Source: JBJXGE01 sp046154185 (GTDB taxonomy: Bacteria > Planctomycetota > UBA8108 > UBA1146 > JAJFFE01). Taken from it: DNA of 64,000 nt. A program made the position numbers and the translations under genes. The notes beneath the pieces were generated by a model. The model saw nothing but the letters and a program-made list of their open reading frames with translations. It was not told the origin of the DNA and searched no databases. The DNA lies in assembly GCA_046154185.1 (NCBI GenBank), contig JBJXGE010000082.1:1-64000 (forward strand), given 5' to 3'. Within the stretch, counting starts at the first letter, position 1. Each line of letters starts with the position of its first letter. Below are positions 35,137-44,741 of this stretch, one piece after another.

Positions 35137-37215
35137 TTAGTCGGTATCGGAAGAGGCGATAAGTGGCCGCGAAAGCGCAGTCCAAGCGCGCAGAACTTCG
35201 GCGACGGTCCACGCCTGGGCAAAGCATCCGCGCGGCGCATGAGGGAAATCGCCGTCGAATATCTCGCTGAGGCTGCCCGCGCAGCCGTCGAAAAGATGTG
35301 CGGCCATCGGTTCGAGCAGCGCTCGCGCCGCCCCGGGATCGCGATAAACACGAGCGTGAGCGAGCGCGTACGGCCCGATAAGCCAGCCCCACACCGTGCC
35401 CTGGTGGTACGCGCGGTCGCGTTCACGAGGTCCGCCTTCGTAACGAGGACAATATTGAGGATGAGCTGGGTCGACGCTGCGAAGGCCAAACGGTGTCACG
35501 AGAGTTTGCGCGACTTTTTCGAGAACGGCCCGCTGGTGCGCAGTCGGCAACGGACACTCCGGCAGCGACATCGCGATGATTTGATTCGGCCGCAGGGTTT
35601 CGTCTGAACCCGTGGGTCCGTCGAGTACGTCGTAAAGATGGCGACGCGCAGGATTCCAAAAGCGTGCGAAACCGCGGCGCGCTTCGGCGGCCAGCCTTTC
35701 GAAGTCATGCGGTGGATGACCCAGGATGCGCGCGAACTTCGCGGTCGTCGCGAGTGCGTTCAGCCACAAGGCGTTGACTTCCACTGGTTTGCCGATGCGT
35801 GGCGTCACCACCCAGTCGCCGACTTTAGCGTCCATCCACGTGAGCTGAACTCCGTCCACGCCAGCGCGCAAGAGCCCATCCTGAGGGTCGCGGCCGATGC
35901 CGTAGCGGGTTCCCCGTACGTGCCAATCGATGGATTCAACTAGCGTCGGATACAGCGCGGCGAGCGTTTCTCGGTCTCGAGTCGCGGCGAAATACTGGCG
36001 CACCGCTTCGAAATACCAAAGCGTGGCGTCGACCGTGTTGTACTCCGGCGCCAGAGTCGTGCTGCCGGAGTGATCAGGAAACACGTTCGGCAACATGCCT
36101 TGATCGAAGAAGCGCGCGAAGGATCGCAAGATGTTGCGCGCAATCTCCGGCCTACCAACACTCAGAGTGAGGCCCGGCAGTGCGATCATGGTATCCCGGC
36201 CCCAATCGCTGAACCAAGGGTAGCCGGCGATGAGCGAGAGCGCGCCGGGATCGTCGCTCAGAGGGCGAGTCACGACAAACTGTTGAGCTGCGAGCATCAA
36301 TTGCCGAATCCAACCGGGTGGAGCGGCACTCGTCGGCTCCGCCGTCGCGCTGATTTCGATGATCTCGCGATCGCTGACGGAGCGCGCCGCAACAACCTGA
36401 TCGCCAGTGCCGGCCGCATTCGGGTCCGTGCTCGCCACCAAATGAAACGTCTGACCAGACTGGAGAGGAACTCGAATAGTCGCGGCATGTAGATGGTCTT
36501 CGTGATCAGGAAAGCCGCGGCGCCGCTCTTCCGCCAAATCGAAATCGCGGTACCAATCGTGCTTGGGCGTGACAGTTGGTTGCGCGCCGCTACTGCGCGC
36601 GAACAAGTAGAATGGCTGCGCTTCGCGGGTCGCCACAATCCGCAGCCCTTCGGCAACCGCCGCGATTTCCATGCGCCAATCACCGGCGTGGGTAAGCGAA
36701 TGATAGTCGCGATAATTGACCAGTGCTTTCAACTCGAGCTCGATCGGCGGGCTCCCGTGCTCGAGCTGGTAGGCGACGACCGTAGTGTTCGCGCCGGGCA
36801 CCATCGTCAGACGTTTCGTCAAGTTGGCTCCAACGCAGCGAAAACGCCACGTCGGGATGCTGCCGTCGAGTTCGAAGCTCGCCAGGTGCGCGTGCCCGTT
36901 TGGATCGATGGCTCCGCTGCGCCAACGCTGTGTTGAAAGCGCGAGCTGTTCCCCCGCGACGTGTGCGACTTCGATGAGATTTGCCAGCAGTACCGTGCGA
37001 CCGAGCGGCGGCGCGAGCGCGGCGACCAGCAGCGCGTGATAGCGTCGCGTGGCGAATCCCGCCACCGTGCCGGCCGCAAAGCCGCCGATGGAATTTGTCA
37101 CCAGCCATTCGCGACTCTCGGCAGCCGCGAGGTCACCAATCACGTCGCGGCCAAGCGCCACGACGCTCTCCAATCGCGCCCGATCGCTCGCAGCACAGCC
37201 GGCATTTCGGGACAT
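35137..37215 (-). CDS. Amylo-alpha-1,6-glucosidase (GH133-type debranching enzyme)
   Basis: A 692-residue glycogen-debranching-type glycosidase. The N-terminal beta domain has EWLVTNSIGGFAAGTVAGFA and TRRYHALLVAAL. The C-terminal (alpha/alpha) barrel has AGYPWFSDWGRDTMIALPGL, where the acidic catalytic residue lies, followed by DHSGSTTLAPEYNTVDATLW and HQGTVWGWLIGPYALAHARV. It would remove alpha-1,6 branches that the GH57 and GT4 neighbours cannot. It is cytoplasmic, with no signal peptide. The start is the ATG at 37215, after AAGGGT. It is the first gene of the leftward glucan operon and is 111 bases upstream of the GT4 gene. Confidence 0.92.
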   Translation of the reverse strand: MSRNAGCAASDRARLESVVALGRDVIGDLAAAESREWLVTNSIGGFAAGTVAGFATRRYHALLVAALAPPLGRTVLLANLIEVAHVAGEQLALSTQRWRSGAIDPNGHAHLASFELDGSIPTWRFRCVGANLTKRLTMVPGANTTVVAYQLEHGSPPIELELKALVNYRDYHSLTHAGDWRMEIAAVAEGLRIVATREAQPFYLFARSSGAQPTVTPKHDWYRDFDLAEERRRGFPDHEDHLHAATIRVPLQSGQTFHLVASTDPNAAGTGDQVVAARSVSDREIIEISATAEPTSAAPPGWIRQLMLAAQQFVVTRPLSDDPGALSLIAGYPWFSDWGRDTMIALPGLTLSVGRPEIARNILRSFARFFDQGMLPNVFPDHSGSTTLAPEYNTVDATLWYFEAVRQYFAATRDRETLAALYPTLVESIDWHVRGTRYGIGRDPQDGLLRAGVDGVQLTWMDAKVGDWVVTPRIGKPVEVNALWLNALATTAKFARILGHPPHDFERLAAEARRGFARFWNPARRHLYDVLDGPTGSDETLRPNQIIAMSLPECPLPTAHQRAVLEKVAQTLVTPFGLRSVDPAHPQYCPRYEGGPRERDRAYHQGTVWGWLIGPYALAHARVYRDPGAARALLEPMAAHLFDGCAGSLSEIFDGDFPHAPRGCFAQAWTVAEVLRAWTALSRPLIASSDTD

Positions 37216-37495
37216 GTGACCCTTATTCGTTCAATCGCCTGAGAAATCGCGGACAACGCTCCAGCCCGCGCCTCCCGATCGTTGTGAGGCGCTGGCCGAA
37301 GCACGTCGTTTTCCGGGCCGTCGAGCTCTGTCGGCCGCGACGGTCCTGGATTTTCGCCGCAAAGACTAAGTCCTCGCCGTTCGTCGACGCCTCCCGAACC
37401 GACCGAGGAGTCCGCGCTGAGGCCAAGACGTTTCAGCCCGAGCCGGTAGCGCCCGCCGCCGCGCGCTTGAAGGTGCGTTGGCTTCAGGGCAGTCT

Positions 37496-38359
37496 TTATC
37501 CATTATCGGCGAAGCCCGGATAGAGGGTCATGCCGCCATCTATGAACAGGCTTTGACCGACGACGTAGTCCGACTCATCGGATGCGAGCCAAACTGCCAG
37601 CCGACCGATGTCTTCTGGTTCACCGATTCGATTGTAAGGAATCAAACTCAAGAGAGCTTGATAGCTGGTCGGGTTGCCCCACGCCGACTGGTTGATCGGC
37701 GTGCGGATCGCGCCCGGGCAAATGCTGTTGACGCGGATGCGCTGGGGCGCGACTTCTTGGGCGATGCTCTTCATCATGAGCGCGACACCACCTTTCGAGG
37801 CCGAGTAATTGACGTGCCCGGCCCAAGGAATCACTTCATGGACCGAGCTCATGCAAATGATCTTGCCCGCCGCGCAAGATACCTCCGGTCGCACTCCGCG
37901 ACGCAAGAATTCCCGCACCGCTTCGCGGGCGCACAGAAACTGCCCGGTGAGATTGACGCCGATGACTTTATTCCACTGCTCGAGCGTCAATTCGTGAAAT
38001 CGCGCGTCGCGTTGCAAGCCGGCGTTGTTGATCAGTATGTCCACGGTTCCGAACTCTTCGATCACGCTGCGAAACATCGACTCGACTTCTCGCTCCTGAG
38101 AGACATCGGCTTTGTAAATCATGGTGCGCGTTCCGCAGCGTGCCGCCTCGTTCGCAACGGCCTGTGCATCACTCTCGCCCACAACGTAATTGACACAGAC
38201 ATCTGCCCCGGCGTGGCCGAGCGCAATCGCGACGGCCTTGCCGATTCCGGAACTCGCACCGGTAACAATGGCCCGCTGGCCAACGAGCGTTTTCTTTAGC
38301 GGGCAAGCCGGCAAAAACACTTCCGGCAACGTGGCGGCGTCGAGTTGCTGCAACGACAT
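37496..38359 (-). CDS. Short-chain dehydrogenase/reductase (glucose dehydrogenase-like)
   Basis: A 287-residue SDR enzyme. The NAD(P) motif TGASSGIGKAVAIALG (about 34-49) and the NNAG block are present. The catalytic serine is in CMSSVHEVIPW and the YSASK motif follows. The C-terminal part (GDGMT-like IDGGMTLYPGF) is typical of the glucose 1-dehydrogenase branch, whose members oxidise glucose or related sugars. About 25 extra residues precede the Rossmann fold. ATG at 38359 with AAGGAGA upstream. It is divergent from the aquaporin gene and separated by 280 bases from the glucan operon. Confidence 0.85.
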   Translation of the reverse strand: MSLQQLDAATLPEVFLPACPLKKTLVGQRAIVTGASSGIGKAVAIALGHAGADVCVNYVVGESDAQAVANEAARCGTRTMIYKADVSQEREVESMFRSVIEEFGTVDILINNAGLQRDARFHELTLEQWNKVIGVNLTGQFLCAREAVREFLRRGVRPEVSCAAGKIICMSSVHEVIPWAGHVNYSASKGGVALMMKSIAQEVAPQRIRVNSICPGAIRTPINQSAWGNPTSYQALLSLIPYNRIGEPEDIGRLAVWLASDESDYVVGQSLFIDGGMTLYPGFADNG

Positions 38360-38570
38360 GTAGTTCTCCTTAATGGCTGGCAAACGTCTCTGAAAACAAA
38401 TCTCACACCGGCTTGGTCGCGCGTCTGCGACCGGCGTTACAGGCCGTTTTCTCGGACGCGGGTGCCCCGACATTTTTTTGAAACGTGTGCTGTAACGCGC
38501 AGCGAGGTTGAAAGACTCTTGGGTGTGTCCTGGCGTTCTGGGCGGGCGGCGCTTCGCATAGGAGAAACCC
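38360..38570. promoter_or_regulatory. Divergent promoter region, SDR / aquaporin
   Basis: A 211-base region between two divergent operons; it must hold promoters for both the leftward SDR and the rightward aquaporin-to-Rieske cluster. No strong hexamer pair was found. The rightward end has TAGGAGA just before the aquaporin GTG start. Confidence 0.35.
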
Positions 38571-39353
38571 GTGTTTGCCTCCCTCCGAAATCACTGGCCC
38601 GAGTATTTGATTGAAGCGAGCACACTCGGTTTGTTCATGATCTCGGCATGCACATTTTGCTTGTTGCTTGAGCACCCGGACTCGTTGCTTCGGCAACAAC
38701 TAGAGGCTCCGCTGGCACGGCGCGTCCTGATGGGCGTTGCCATGGGTCTCACCGCGATCGCGATTATCTATTCGCCTTGGGGCAAGCGCTCCGGTGCACA
38801 CATGAATCCCGCCGTCACGCTGACTTTCTTGCGGCTCGGCAAAATCGCGCCGCCCGATGCAGGGTTCTACCTCGCTGCGCAGTTCATCGGCGGACTCACT
38901 GGAATCTTGCTCGCGCGGCGGTTTTTCGGCGCGGCTCTCGACGTTCCGCAAGTTCAGTACGTCGCCACGGTGCCCGGCTTGTACGGGACCATTGGAGCGC
39001 TGATTGGGGAGTTCGTGATTTCGTTCGGCATCATGACAACGGTGTTGATCGCGTCGAATAGCCGGCGATTCGAGAAATGGACCGGCATTTACGCTGGTGG
39101 TCTCATTGCGCTGTACATCAGTCTCGAAGCGCCGCTATCGGGCATGAGCATGAACCCGGCTCGCACCTTGGGCTCGGCGCTCCCGGCCGGAATCTACACG
39201 GGGCTGTGGGTCTACTTCGTTGCGCCGCTGGCCGGCATGCTCGCCGCCGGAGAGTTGTTCGTGCGGACGCGCGGCGCGAGCGCGATCAAGTGCGCGAAGC
39301 TCGCCCATCGGGGCGCGCGCACCTGCATCTTTCGCTGCAATTACCACACCTGA
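38571..39353 (+). CDS. Aquaporin / glycerol facilitator family channel
   Basis: A 260-residue MIP-family channel. The two NPA boxes are present, in SGAHMNPAVTLTFL (about residue 80) and SGMSMNPARTLG (about residue 195). Six membrane segments can be placed around them (near 12-32, 45-65, 98-118, 137-157, 165-180 and 213-232). The arginine after the second NPA gives the selectivity filter. An unusual C-terminal tail of about 30 residues contains several Cys and His residues (KCAKLAHRGARTCIF). The start is the GTG at 38571, after TAGGAGAAACCC. It is the first gene of the rightward cluster. Confidence 0.9.
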   Translation: MFASLRNHWPEYLIEASTLGLFMISACTFCLLLEHPDSLLRQQLEAPLARRVLMGVAMGLTAIAIIYSPWGKRSGAHMNPAVTLTFLRLGKIAPPDAGFYLAAQFIGGLTGILLARRFFGAALDVPQVQYVATVPGLYGTIGALIGEFVISFGIMTTVLIASNSRRFEKWTGIYAGGLIALYISLEAPLSGMSMNPARTLGSALPAGIYTGLWVYFVAPLAGMLAAGELFVRTRGASAIKCAKLAHRGARTCIFRCNYHT

Positions 39354-39416
39354 GAACACGGACACGCGGCGGCTCGTGAAGTCGCAGCATTTTCGGTCGG
39401 AAGGGAAAGTTGACTA

Positions 39417-40961
39417 ATGTCGAGCGAGCACTATGACGTCATCATCATCGGCACCGGCGCGGGCGGCGGGACCTTGCTGCACGCGCTTGCTTCGACCGGC
39501 AAACGCATCTTGGTTCTTGAACGCGGCGAGTTCTTGCCGCGCGAGAAAGCCAACTGGAGCACGCAAAGCGTGTTCCACGACAACCGTTACAAAGCGCACG
39601 AAACCTGGCTTGACCGGCGTGGCAAGGAGTTTCATCCCGGCATTCACTATTGGGTTGGCGGCAACACCAAAGTCTACGGTGCTGCGCTGCTGCGATTTCG
39701 AGAACGCGACTTCGGAGTGATTCGCCATCGCGATGGTTTGTCACCGGCGTGGCCGATAGGCTACGCAGATCTCGAACGGTACTACACACGTGCCGAGCAG
39801 CTTTATCATGTGCACGGAGAACGCGGCACTGATCCCACCGAACCGGCGGCGTCGGCGCCATATCCGCACGAGCCCGTCAGCCACGAGCCGCGCATCCAAC
39901 AACTGTTCGACGATTTTCGCCGGCTGGGACGGACGCCTTTTCCGCTGCCGGTCGGGATCATGCTCGACGAGCGCAAACCGCACGACAGTCGCTGCATTCG
40001 TTGTGAGACTTGCGATGGCTACCCGTGCCTATTGGGAGCCAAAGCCGATGCCGAAGTCGTGTGCGTGCGACCAGCCCTTCAGCAGCCCAACGTCACGCTC
40101 TTGACCGGTGCGCTGGTCGATCGACTCTCCACCGATTCCGGTGGCGGTGCGGTGCGCGAAGTGGAAGTGACGCGCGCCGGGTGCAAGGAAAAATACAGCG
40201 CTGACGTAGTTGTCATTGCTTGCGGCGCCATCAACTCAGCGGCTCTGCTGTTGCGCTCGGCCAACGCGCGCCATCCAAACGGGCTCGGCAATAGTTCCGG
40301 CGTGGTCGGCCGCCACTACATGTGCCATAACAACTCGGCACTGCTAGCGATCTCCAAACAGCCGAATCCGACCCAATTTCAAAAGACGCTCGGGCTCAAC
40401 GATTTCTACTTCGGCTCTGAGGACGACGATTTTCCGCTCGGCCACATAGCAATGCTCGGAAAATCCAACGTCGATCATTTGCGTATGGACGCTCCGAGCT
40501 TTGCCCCCGGCATGGCGCTCGACTTCATGGCACGCCACGCACTCGATTTTTGGATCACTTCCGAGGACTTACCGGACCCGGAGAATCGAGTAGCGTTGGC
40601 GTCCAATGGCCAAATTCAGCTCCATTACCGCGAGAACAATCTCGAGTCGCACCAGCGTTTGATCGCGCGACTGAAGCGCATGCTCAAGGACATCGGCTGT
40701 GACCACCACTTGATTCCGTCGGCGCTCTACCTTGGCAAGAAAATTCCCATCGGAGGAACGGCGCATCAATGTGGCACCATTCGCTTCGGTGTGGATCCAC
40801 GGACATCGGCACTCGACGTGAATTGTCGTATGCACGACCTTGAGAATCTCTACGTTGTCGACGGTAGTTTCTTTCCGTCGAGCACCGCTCTCAACCCTGC
40901 GCTGACCATCATGGCGAACGCCTTGAGAGTCGGCGATCACTTGAAAGAACGTCTGCGATGA
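39417..40961 (+). CDS. GMC-family FAD-dependent oxidoreductase
   Basis: A 514-residue glucose-methanol-choline-type oxidoreductase. The FAD-binding motif DVIIIGTGAGGGTLLHALA opens the protein, with LVLERGEFLPREK next. The second FAD block is HYWVGGNTKVYGAALLRF. The active-site region ends with GTAHQCGTIRFG, where the histidine is the likely catalytic residue, and DGSFFPSSTALNPALTIMAN. A cluster of cysteines (RCIRCETCDGYPC, about residues 197-209) recalls the family branch with a Cys-rich segment. It probably oxidises a sugar or alcohol. Its stop overlaps the start of the next gene by 4 bases. Confidence 0.9.
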   Translation: MSSEHYDVIIIGTGAGGGTLLHALASTGKRILVLERGEFLPREKANWSTQSVFHDNRYKAHETWLDRRGKEFHPGIHYWVGGNTKVYGAALLRFRERDFGVIRHRDGLSPAWPIGYADLERYYTRAEQLYHVHGERGTDPTEPAASAPYPHEPVSHEPRIQQLFDDFRRLGRTPFPLPVGIMLDERKPHDSRCIRCETCDGYPCLLGAKADAEVVCVRPALQQPNVTLLTGALVDRLSTDSGGGAVREVEVTRAGCKEKYSADVVVIACGAINSAALLLRSANARHPNGLGNSSGVVGRHYMCHNNSALLAISKQPNPTQFQKTLGLNDFYFGSEDDDFPLGHIAMLGKSNVDHLRMDAPSFAPGMALDFMARHALDFWITSEDLPDPENRVALASNGQIQLHYRENNLESHQRLIARLKRMLKDIGCDHHLIPSALYLGKKIPIGGTAHQCGTIRFGVDPRTSALDVNCRMHDLENLYVVDGSFFPSSTALNPALTIMANALRVGDHLKERLR

Positions 40962-42046
40962 AGCCACACCACGCATTCTCGTTGCTGATTTTCGCATCGC
41001 TGGCCGTGTATGCGATAACTCCGGCGCGCGAAGCGGCGTGCGCAGACCCGGTCGCAGGCGCGCCAATCTCCGCCCGCGTCGAACGCATCGGTCTAACCGT
41101 CGCCGACCTGGAGAACTCGCTGAGCTTCTACACGCAAGTTCTCGGTTTCGAGCCGGTCGGCGAGATCCGTGAAGTGTGGGGAGCTGCATACGAGCAACTC
41201 CACGGGGTCTTTGGTCTGCGCATGCGAATTGCACGCCTCAAACTTGGGGATGAACACATCGAACTGTTTGAATACTTGGCGCCGAAGGGTCGCCCAGTTC
41301 CGCCGGACACGCGCAGCAACGATCTCTGGTTTCAACACCTCGCGATCATCGTCAGCGACATGCCCGCGGCTTACACGCGACTGCGCGCACACCGGGTAAC
41401 CCACGCGTCGACTGGACCGCAAATCCTGCCAGCTTGGAATCCGGCAGCAGGTGGAATTGAGGCCTTTTATTTTCGCGATCCAGATGGTCACCACTTGGAG
41501 CTGCTGCGTTTCCCGAAGGGGAAAGGTCACGCCAAGTGGCAGCGGCAGGATGCGCTTTTTCTCGGAATCGACCATACCGCCATAGTCGTGAGCGACACCG
41601 AAGCGAGTTTGGCTCATTATCGAGATCGCCTCGGACTTCGTGTCGTCGGCACTAGCGAGAATTATGGAACTGAGCAGGAGCACCTCAACAATGTCTACGG
41701 GGCGCGGCTTCGCATCACGGCGCTCAGAGCCGCTACCGGGCCTGGCATCGAGTTACTCGAGTATCTCGCGCCGCGCGACGGTCGTCGCCTGCCCATCGAC
41801 TCACGCCCAAACGATCTCACTCACTGGCAAATCACGATCGTTACGAATGGCCCGGTCGAGCGCGCGATTACGGCGCTGTCCGATGGTCGCGGGCCGGCGC
41901 GTTATCGCGTGACGGAGCTCGGCCCCGACGCCGCGGGCGGCTTCACTCGCAGTTTTCTCGCCACTGACCCCGATGGCCATGTCACACAATGGATTCAAGA
42001 AGAAGGAGTGGACCTAAATGGCGCACTCGAAACCGACAAACGCTGA
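40958..42046 (+). CDS. Exported tandem VOC (glyoxalase-type) protein
   Basis: A 362-residue protein with an N-terminal signal peptide (about 1-28, ending ACA). Two vicinal-oxygen-chelate modules follow, each with the beta-alpha-beta pattern. The first opens VERIGLTVADLENSLSFYTQ and closes FYFRDPDGHHLELLRFP. The second opens LFLGIDHTAIVVSDTEASLA and closes RSFLATDPDGHVTQWIQEE. Such proteins are metal-dependent lyases, dioxygenases or lactonase-like enzymes; the metal ligands His and Glu are visible in the first half. It overlaps the GMC gene by ATGA and the GH63-like gene by 29 bases, indicating tight coupling. Confidence 0.85.
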   Translation: MKPHHAFSLLIFASLAVYAITPAREAACADPVAGAPISARVERIGLTVADLENSLSFYTQVLGFEPVGEIREVWGAAYEQLHGVFGLRMRIARLKLGDEHIELFEYLAPKGRPVPPDTRSNDLWFQHLAIIVSDMPAAYTRLRAHRVTHASTGPQILPAWNPAAGGIEAFYFRDPDGHHLELLRFPKGKGHAKWQRQDALFLGIDHTAIVVSDTEASLAHYRDRLGLRVVGTSENYGTEQEHLNNVYGARLRITALRAATGPGIELLEYLAPRDGRRLPIDSRPNDLTHWQITIVTNGPVERAITALSDGRGPARYRVTELGPDAAGGFTRSFLATDPDGHVTQWIQEEGVDLNGALETDKR

Positions 42047-44726
42047 AACTCAGCGCCTGCGCGAAGACGCGGCGCGCGCGAAAAACTGGAAACGCTGGGG
42101 TCCTTATTTGTCGGAACGGCAGTGGGGCACCGTACGCGAGGATTACTCGTCGGACGGGAGTGCGTGGGACTACTTCCCGCACGATCACGCTCGCAGCCGC
42201 GCCTATCGGTGGGGCGAAGACGGGTTGCTCGGCATCACAGATCGTGAGTGTCGACTGTGCTTCGCGCTCGCGCTTTGGAACGGTCGCGACGCGATCCTGA
42301 AAGAACGAATCTTCGGCTTGAGCGGCACCGAGGGCAATCACGGCGAAGACTGCAAAGATCTCTATTACTACTTGGCCAGCACGCCGACGCACTCTTACAT
42401 GAAAGCGCTCTACAAATACCCACAACGCGCATTTCCATACGGCGAGCTCGTCGCTGAAAATCGCCGGCGTGGCATCGAAGCCGCCGAATACGAACTCCTC
42501 GAGACGGGGGTGTTCGAAAGCAACCGCTACTTCGATGTCCAAATCGAGTATGCGAAAGCCACTGAAGACGACATTTGCGTTCGCCTCCACATCGCCAACC
42601 GCGGCCCAGAAGCCGCGGTGATTCACGTCTTGCCAACACTTTGGTTTCGGAACACGTGGTCTTGGGGTCGCGAAGGGCAAGATGGCTATTGGCCGCGTCC
42701 AAATCTGGTCGCAACGGACACCACCACGATCACCGCGACGCATGAGACGCTGGGGCGCTATCAGTTGCGTTGCTCTCCGACCGAGCTTTCCGAGTTACTC
42801 TTCACCGAGAATGAAACGAACTTCGAGCGACTCTTCGGTACTCGGAATCCGACACCGCACGTGAAGGACGCTTTTCACGAATACCTTATCGAACATCGCA
42901 CGGACGCGGTGAACTCGGCGCGGACCGGCACCAAGGCCGCGGCGCATTATCAATTCGCCATTCCGGCGGGTGGCGCGAAACAAATCCAATTGCGTCTCAG
43001 CGTCGCTGCTGCAAAAGCCGAGCCGGCTTTTGGCCGCGCTTTCGATGAAGTTTTTGCGGCACGCGCTCGTGAGTGCGCGGATTTCTATCGTGCCGTTGCG
43101 CCGACGCTCACGCCGGCCGAGCGTGAAGTCGTCGACCAAGGTTACGCCGGCCTCCTTTGGTCGAAACAGTATTACCATTACGCCGTGAAAGACTGGCTCG
43201 CGGAGGATCCCGCTTATCCACCGCGCATCTCTCCGCGCGCCGACGGACGCAACGCCGACTGGAAGCATCTCTATAACCGCGACGTCATCTCGATGCCGGA
43301 CAAGTGGGAATATCCGTGGTATGCGGCGTGGGATCTGGCGTTCCATATGCTGCCTTTTGCGCGCATCGATGCGGAGTTCGCAAAGCAGCAGTTGCTGCTG
43401 TTTCTGCGCGAATGGTACATGCACCCGAACGGACAAATCCCGGCCTACGAATGGGCGCTCGGCGATGTCAATCCGCCAGTCCACGCGTGGGCGGTGTGGC
43501 GCGTCTACAAAATATCTGGCCGGCGCGACGAACGCGACCTGCTGTTCCTCAAGCGCGCATTCACGAAATTGCTCATCAACTTCACTTGGTGGGTAAACCG
43601 CAAAGATCTCGAAGGGCGCCACCTGTTCGCTGGTGGCTTTCTCGGGCTCGACAACATCGGAGTCTTCGATCGGTCCCAACCACTCCCGGATCGCGGACAC
43701 CTGGACCAGGCCGACGGCACGGCCTGGATGGCGTTCTACTGCGCAACGATGTTGTCGATCGCACTCGAACTTGCGCAGGCCGATCAGGCCTATGAGGATA
43801 TCGCCTCGAAGTTTCTCGAACATTTCGTGGCTATCGCGGACGCCATGAACTCGCTCGGCGGTACTGGCCTTTGGGATGACAAAGACGGTCTGTATTACGA
43901 CCAACTTCATTTGCACGGTGAGCGCCAACCGCTGCGCGTGCGCTCGCTGGTCGGCTTGATTCCGCTGCTGGCAGTCGAAATAATCGAGAATGATGTTCTC
44001 GAGCGATTGCCGGGATTCACCCGCCGCATGAACTGGTTTCTCGAGAATCGCTCGGACTTAAGCCACCAAATTTCTTATATGTGTGGCGAGTGCGGAGTCG
44101 AACATGGTCATCGCTTACTAGCAATTCCATCGCGCGAACGCCTAGAACGGCTATTGCAAGTGATGCTCGATGAATCAGAATTTTTGTCGCCTCACGGAAT
44201 ACGCTCAGTATCACGCTACCACCGTGAGCACCCTTATTCGATTCAGGCCGGCGGTAGTGAGCACCGCGTTGACTACTCGCCAGCTGAGTCGCGCACGCGA
44301 CTCTTTGGGGGCAATTCGAATTGGCGCGGGCCGGTCTGGTTTCCAATCAACTACTTGCTGCTCGAGGCGCTGGAGAAATACCACCATTTCTATGGTGATA
44401 GCTTCAAAGTGGAATGCCCAACGGGCTCCGGGCGTTGGCTCAATCTCGAACAAGTCGCCAACGAAATCTCGCGGCGTCTGAGCGCCATCTTTCTGCAGGA
44501 TGAAAACGGCCGGCGGCCCTGCCACGGGTCGGAGGGTTGTTACACAAGCGATCCGCATTGGCGCGATTTGATACTCTTCCACGAGCATTTCGACGGTGAT
44601 GACGGACATGGCCTCGGCGCTACTCATCAAACGGGTTGGACAGCGCTGGTCGTGAGGTGTATTGAGTCGCTGGCGCAACAACGAGGGCGTGAGCGCAAAC
44701 GAGAGTCCGCCACGGTGAATTCGTAA
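42018..44726 (+). CDS. Large GH63-like glucosidase (MGH1-type)
   Basis: A 902-residue protein of the (alpha/alpha)6-barrel glucosidase type. The N-terminal beta part has GTVREDYSSDGSAWDYFPHD and FFGLSGTEGNHGEDCKDLYYY-like sequence (GLSGTEGNHGEDCKDLYYY). The barrel has YPWYAAWDLAFHMLPFARID, where an acid residue is expected, LYYDQLHLHG, and NSNWRGPVWFPINYLLLEAL near the C-terminal end. These blocks are those of the GH63/mannosylglycerate- or mannosyl-oligosaccharide-glucosidase-like enzymes. No signal peptide is present, so a cytoplasmic osmolyte or glucan substrate is likely. The start ATG at 42018 overlaps the VOC gene; GGAG lies nine bases upstream. Confidence 0.87.
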   Translation: MAHSKPTNAETQRLREDAARAKNWKRWGPYLSERQWGTVREDYSSDGSAWDYFPHDHARSRAYRWGEDGLLGITDRECRLCFALALWNGRDAILKERIFGLSGTEGNHGEDCKDLYYYLASTPTHSYMKALYKYPQRAFPYGELVAENRRRGIEAAEYELLETGVFESNRYFDVQIEYAKATEDDICVRLHIANRGPEAAVIHVLPTLWFRNTWSWGREGQDGYWPRPNLVATDTTTITATHETLGRYQLRCSPTELSELLFTENETNFERLFGTRNPTPHVKDAFHEYLIEHRTDAVNSARTGTKAAAHYQFAIPAGGAKQIQLRLSVAAAKAEPAFGRAFDEVFAARARECADFYRAVAPTLTPAEREVVDQGYAGLLWSKQYYHYAVKDWLAEDPAYPPRISPRADGRNADWKHLYNRDVISMPDKWEYPWYAAWDLAFHMLPFARIDAEFAKQQLLLFLREWYMHPNGQIPAYEWALGDVNPPVHAWAVWRVYKISGRRDERDLLFLKRAFTKLLINFTWWVNRKDLEGRHLFAGGFLGLDNIGVFDRSQPLPDRGHLDQADGTAWMAFYCATMLSIALELAQADQAYEDIASKFLEHFVAIADAMNSLGGTGLWDDKDGLYYDQLHLHGERQPLRVRSLVGLIPLLAVEIIENDVLERLPGFTRRMNWFLENRSDLSHQISYMCGECGVEHGHRLLAIPSRERLERLLQVMLDESEFLSPHGIRSVSRYHREHPYSIQAGGSEHRVDYSPAESRTRLFGGNSNWRGPVWFPINYLLLEALEKYHHFYGDSFKVECPTGSGRWLNLEQVANEISRRLSAIFLQDENGRRPCHGSEGCYTSDPHWRDLILFHEHFDGDDGHGLGATHQTGWTALVVRCIESLAQQRGRERKRESATVNS

Positions 44727-44741
44727 ACGGAGACGGAGCAG

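Noticed and set aside
42795..43928. Minus-strand frame of 377 codons inside the GH63-like gene
   Set aside because: No ribosome site, no domain, fully opposite to a well-supported gene.
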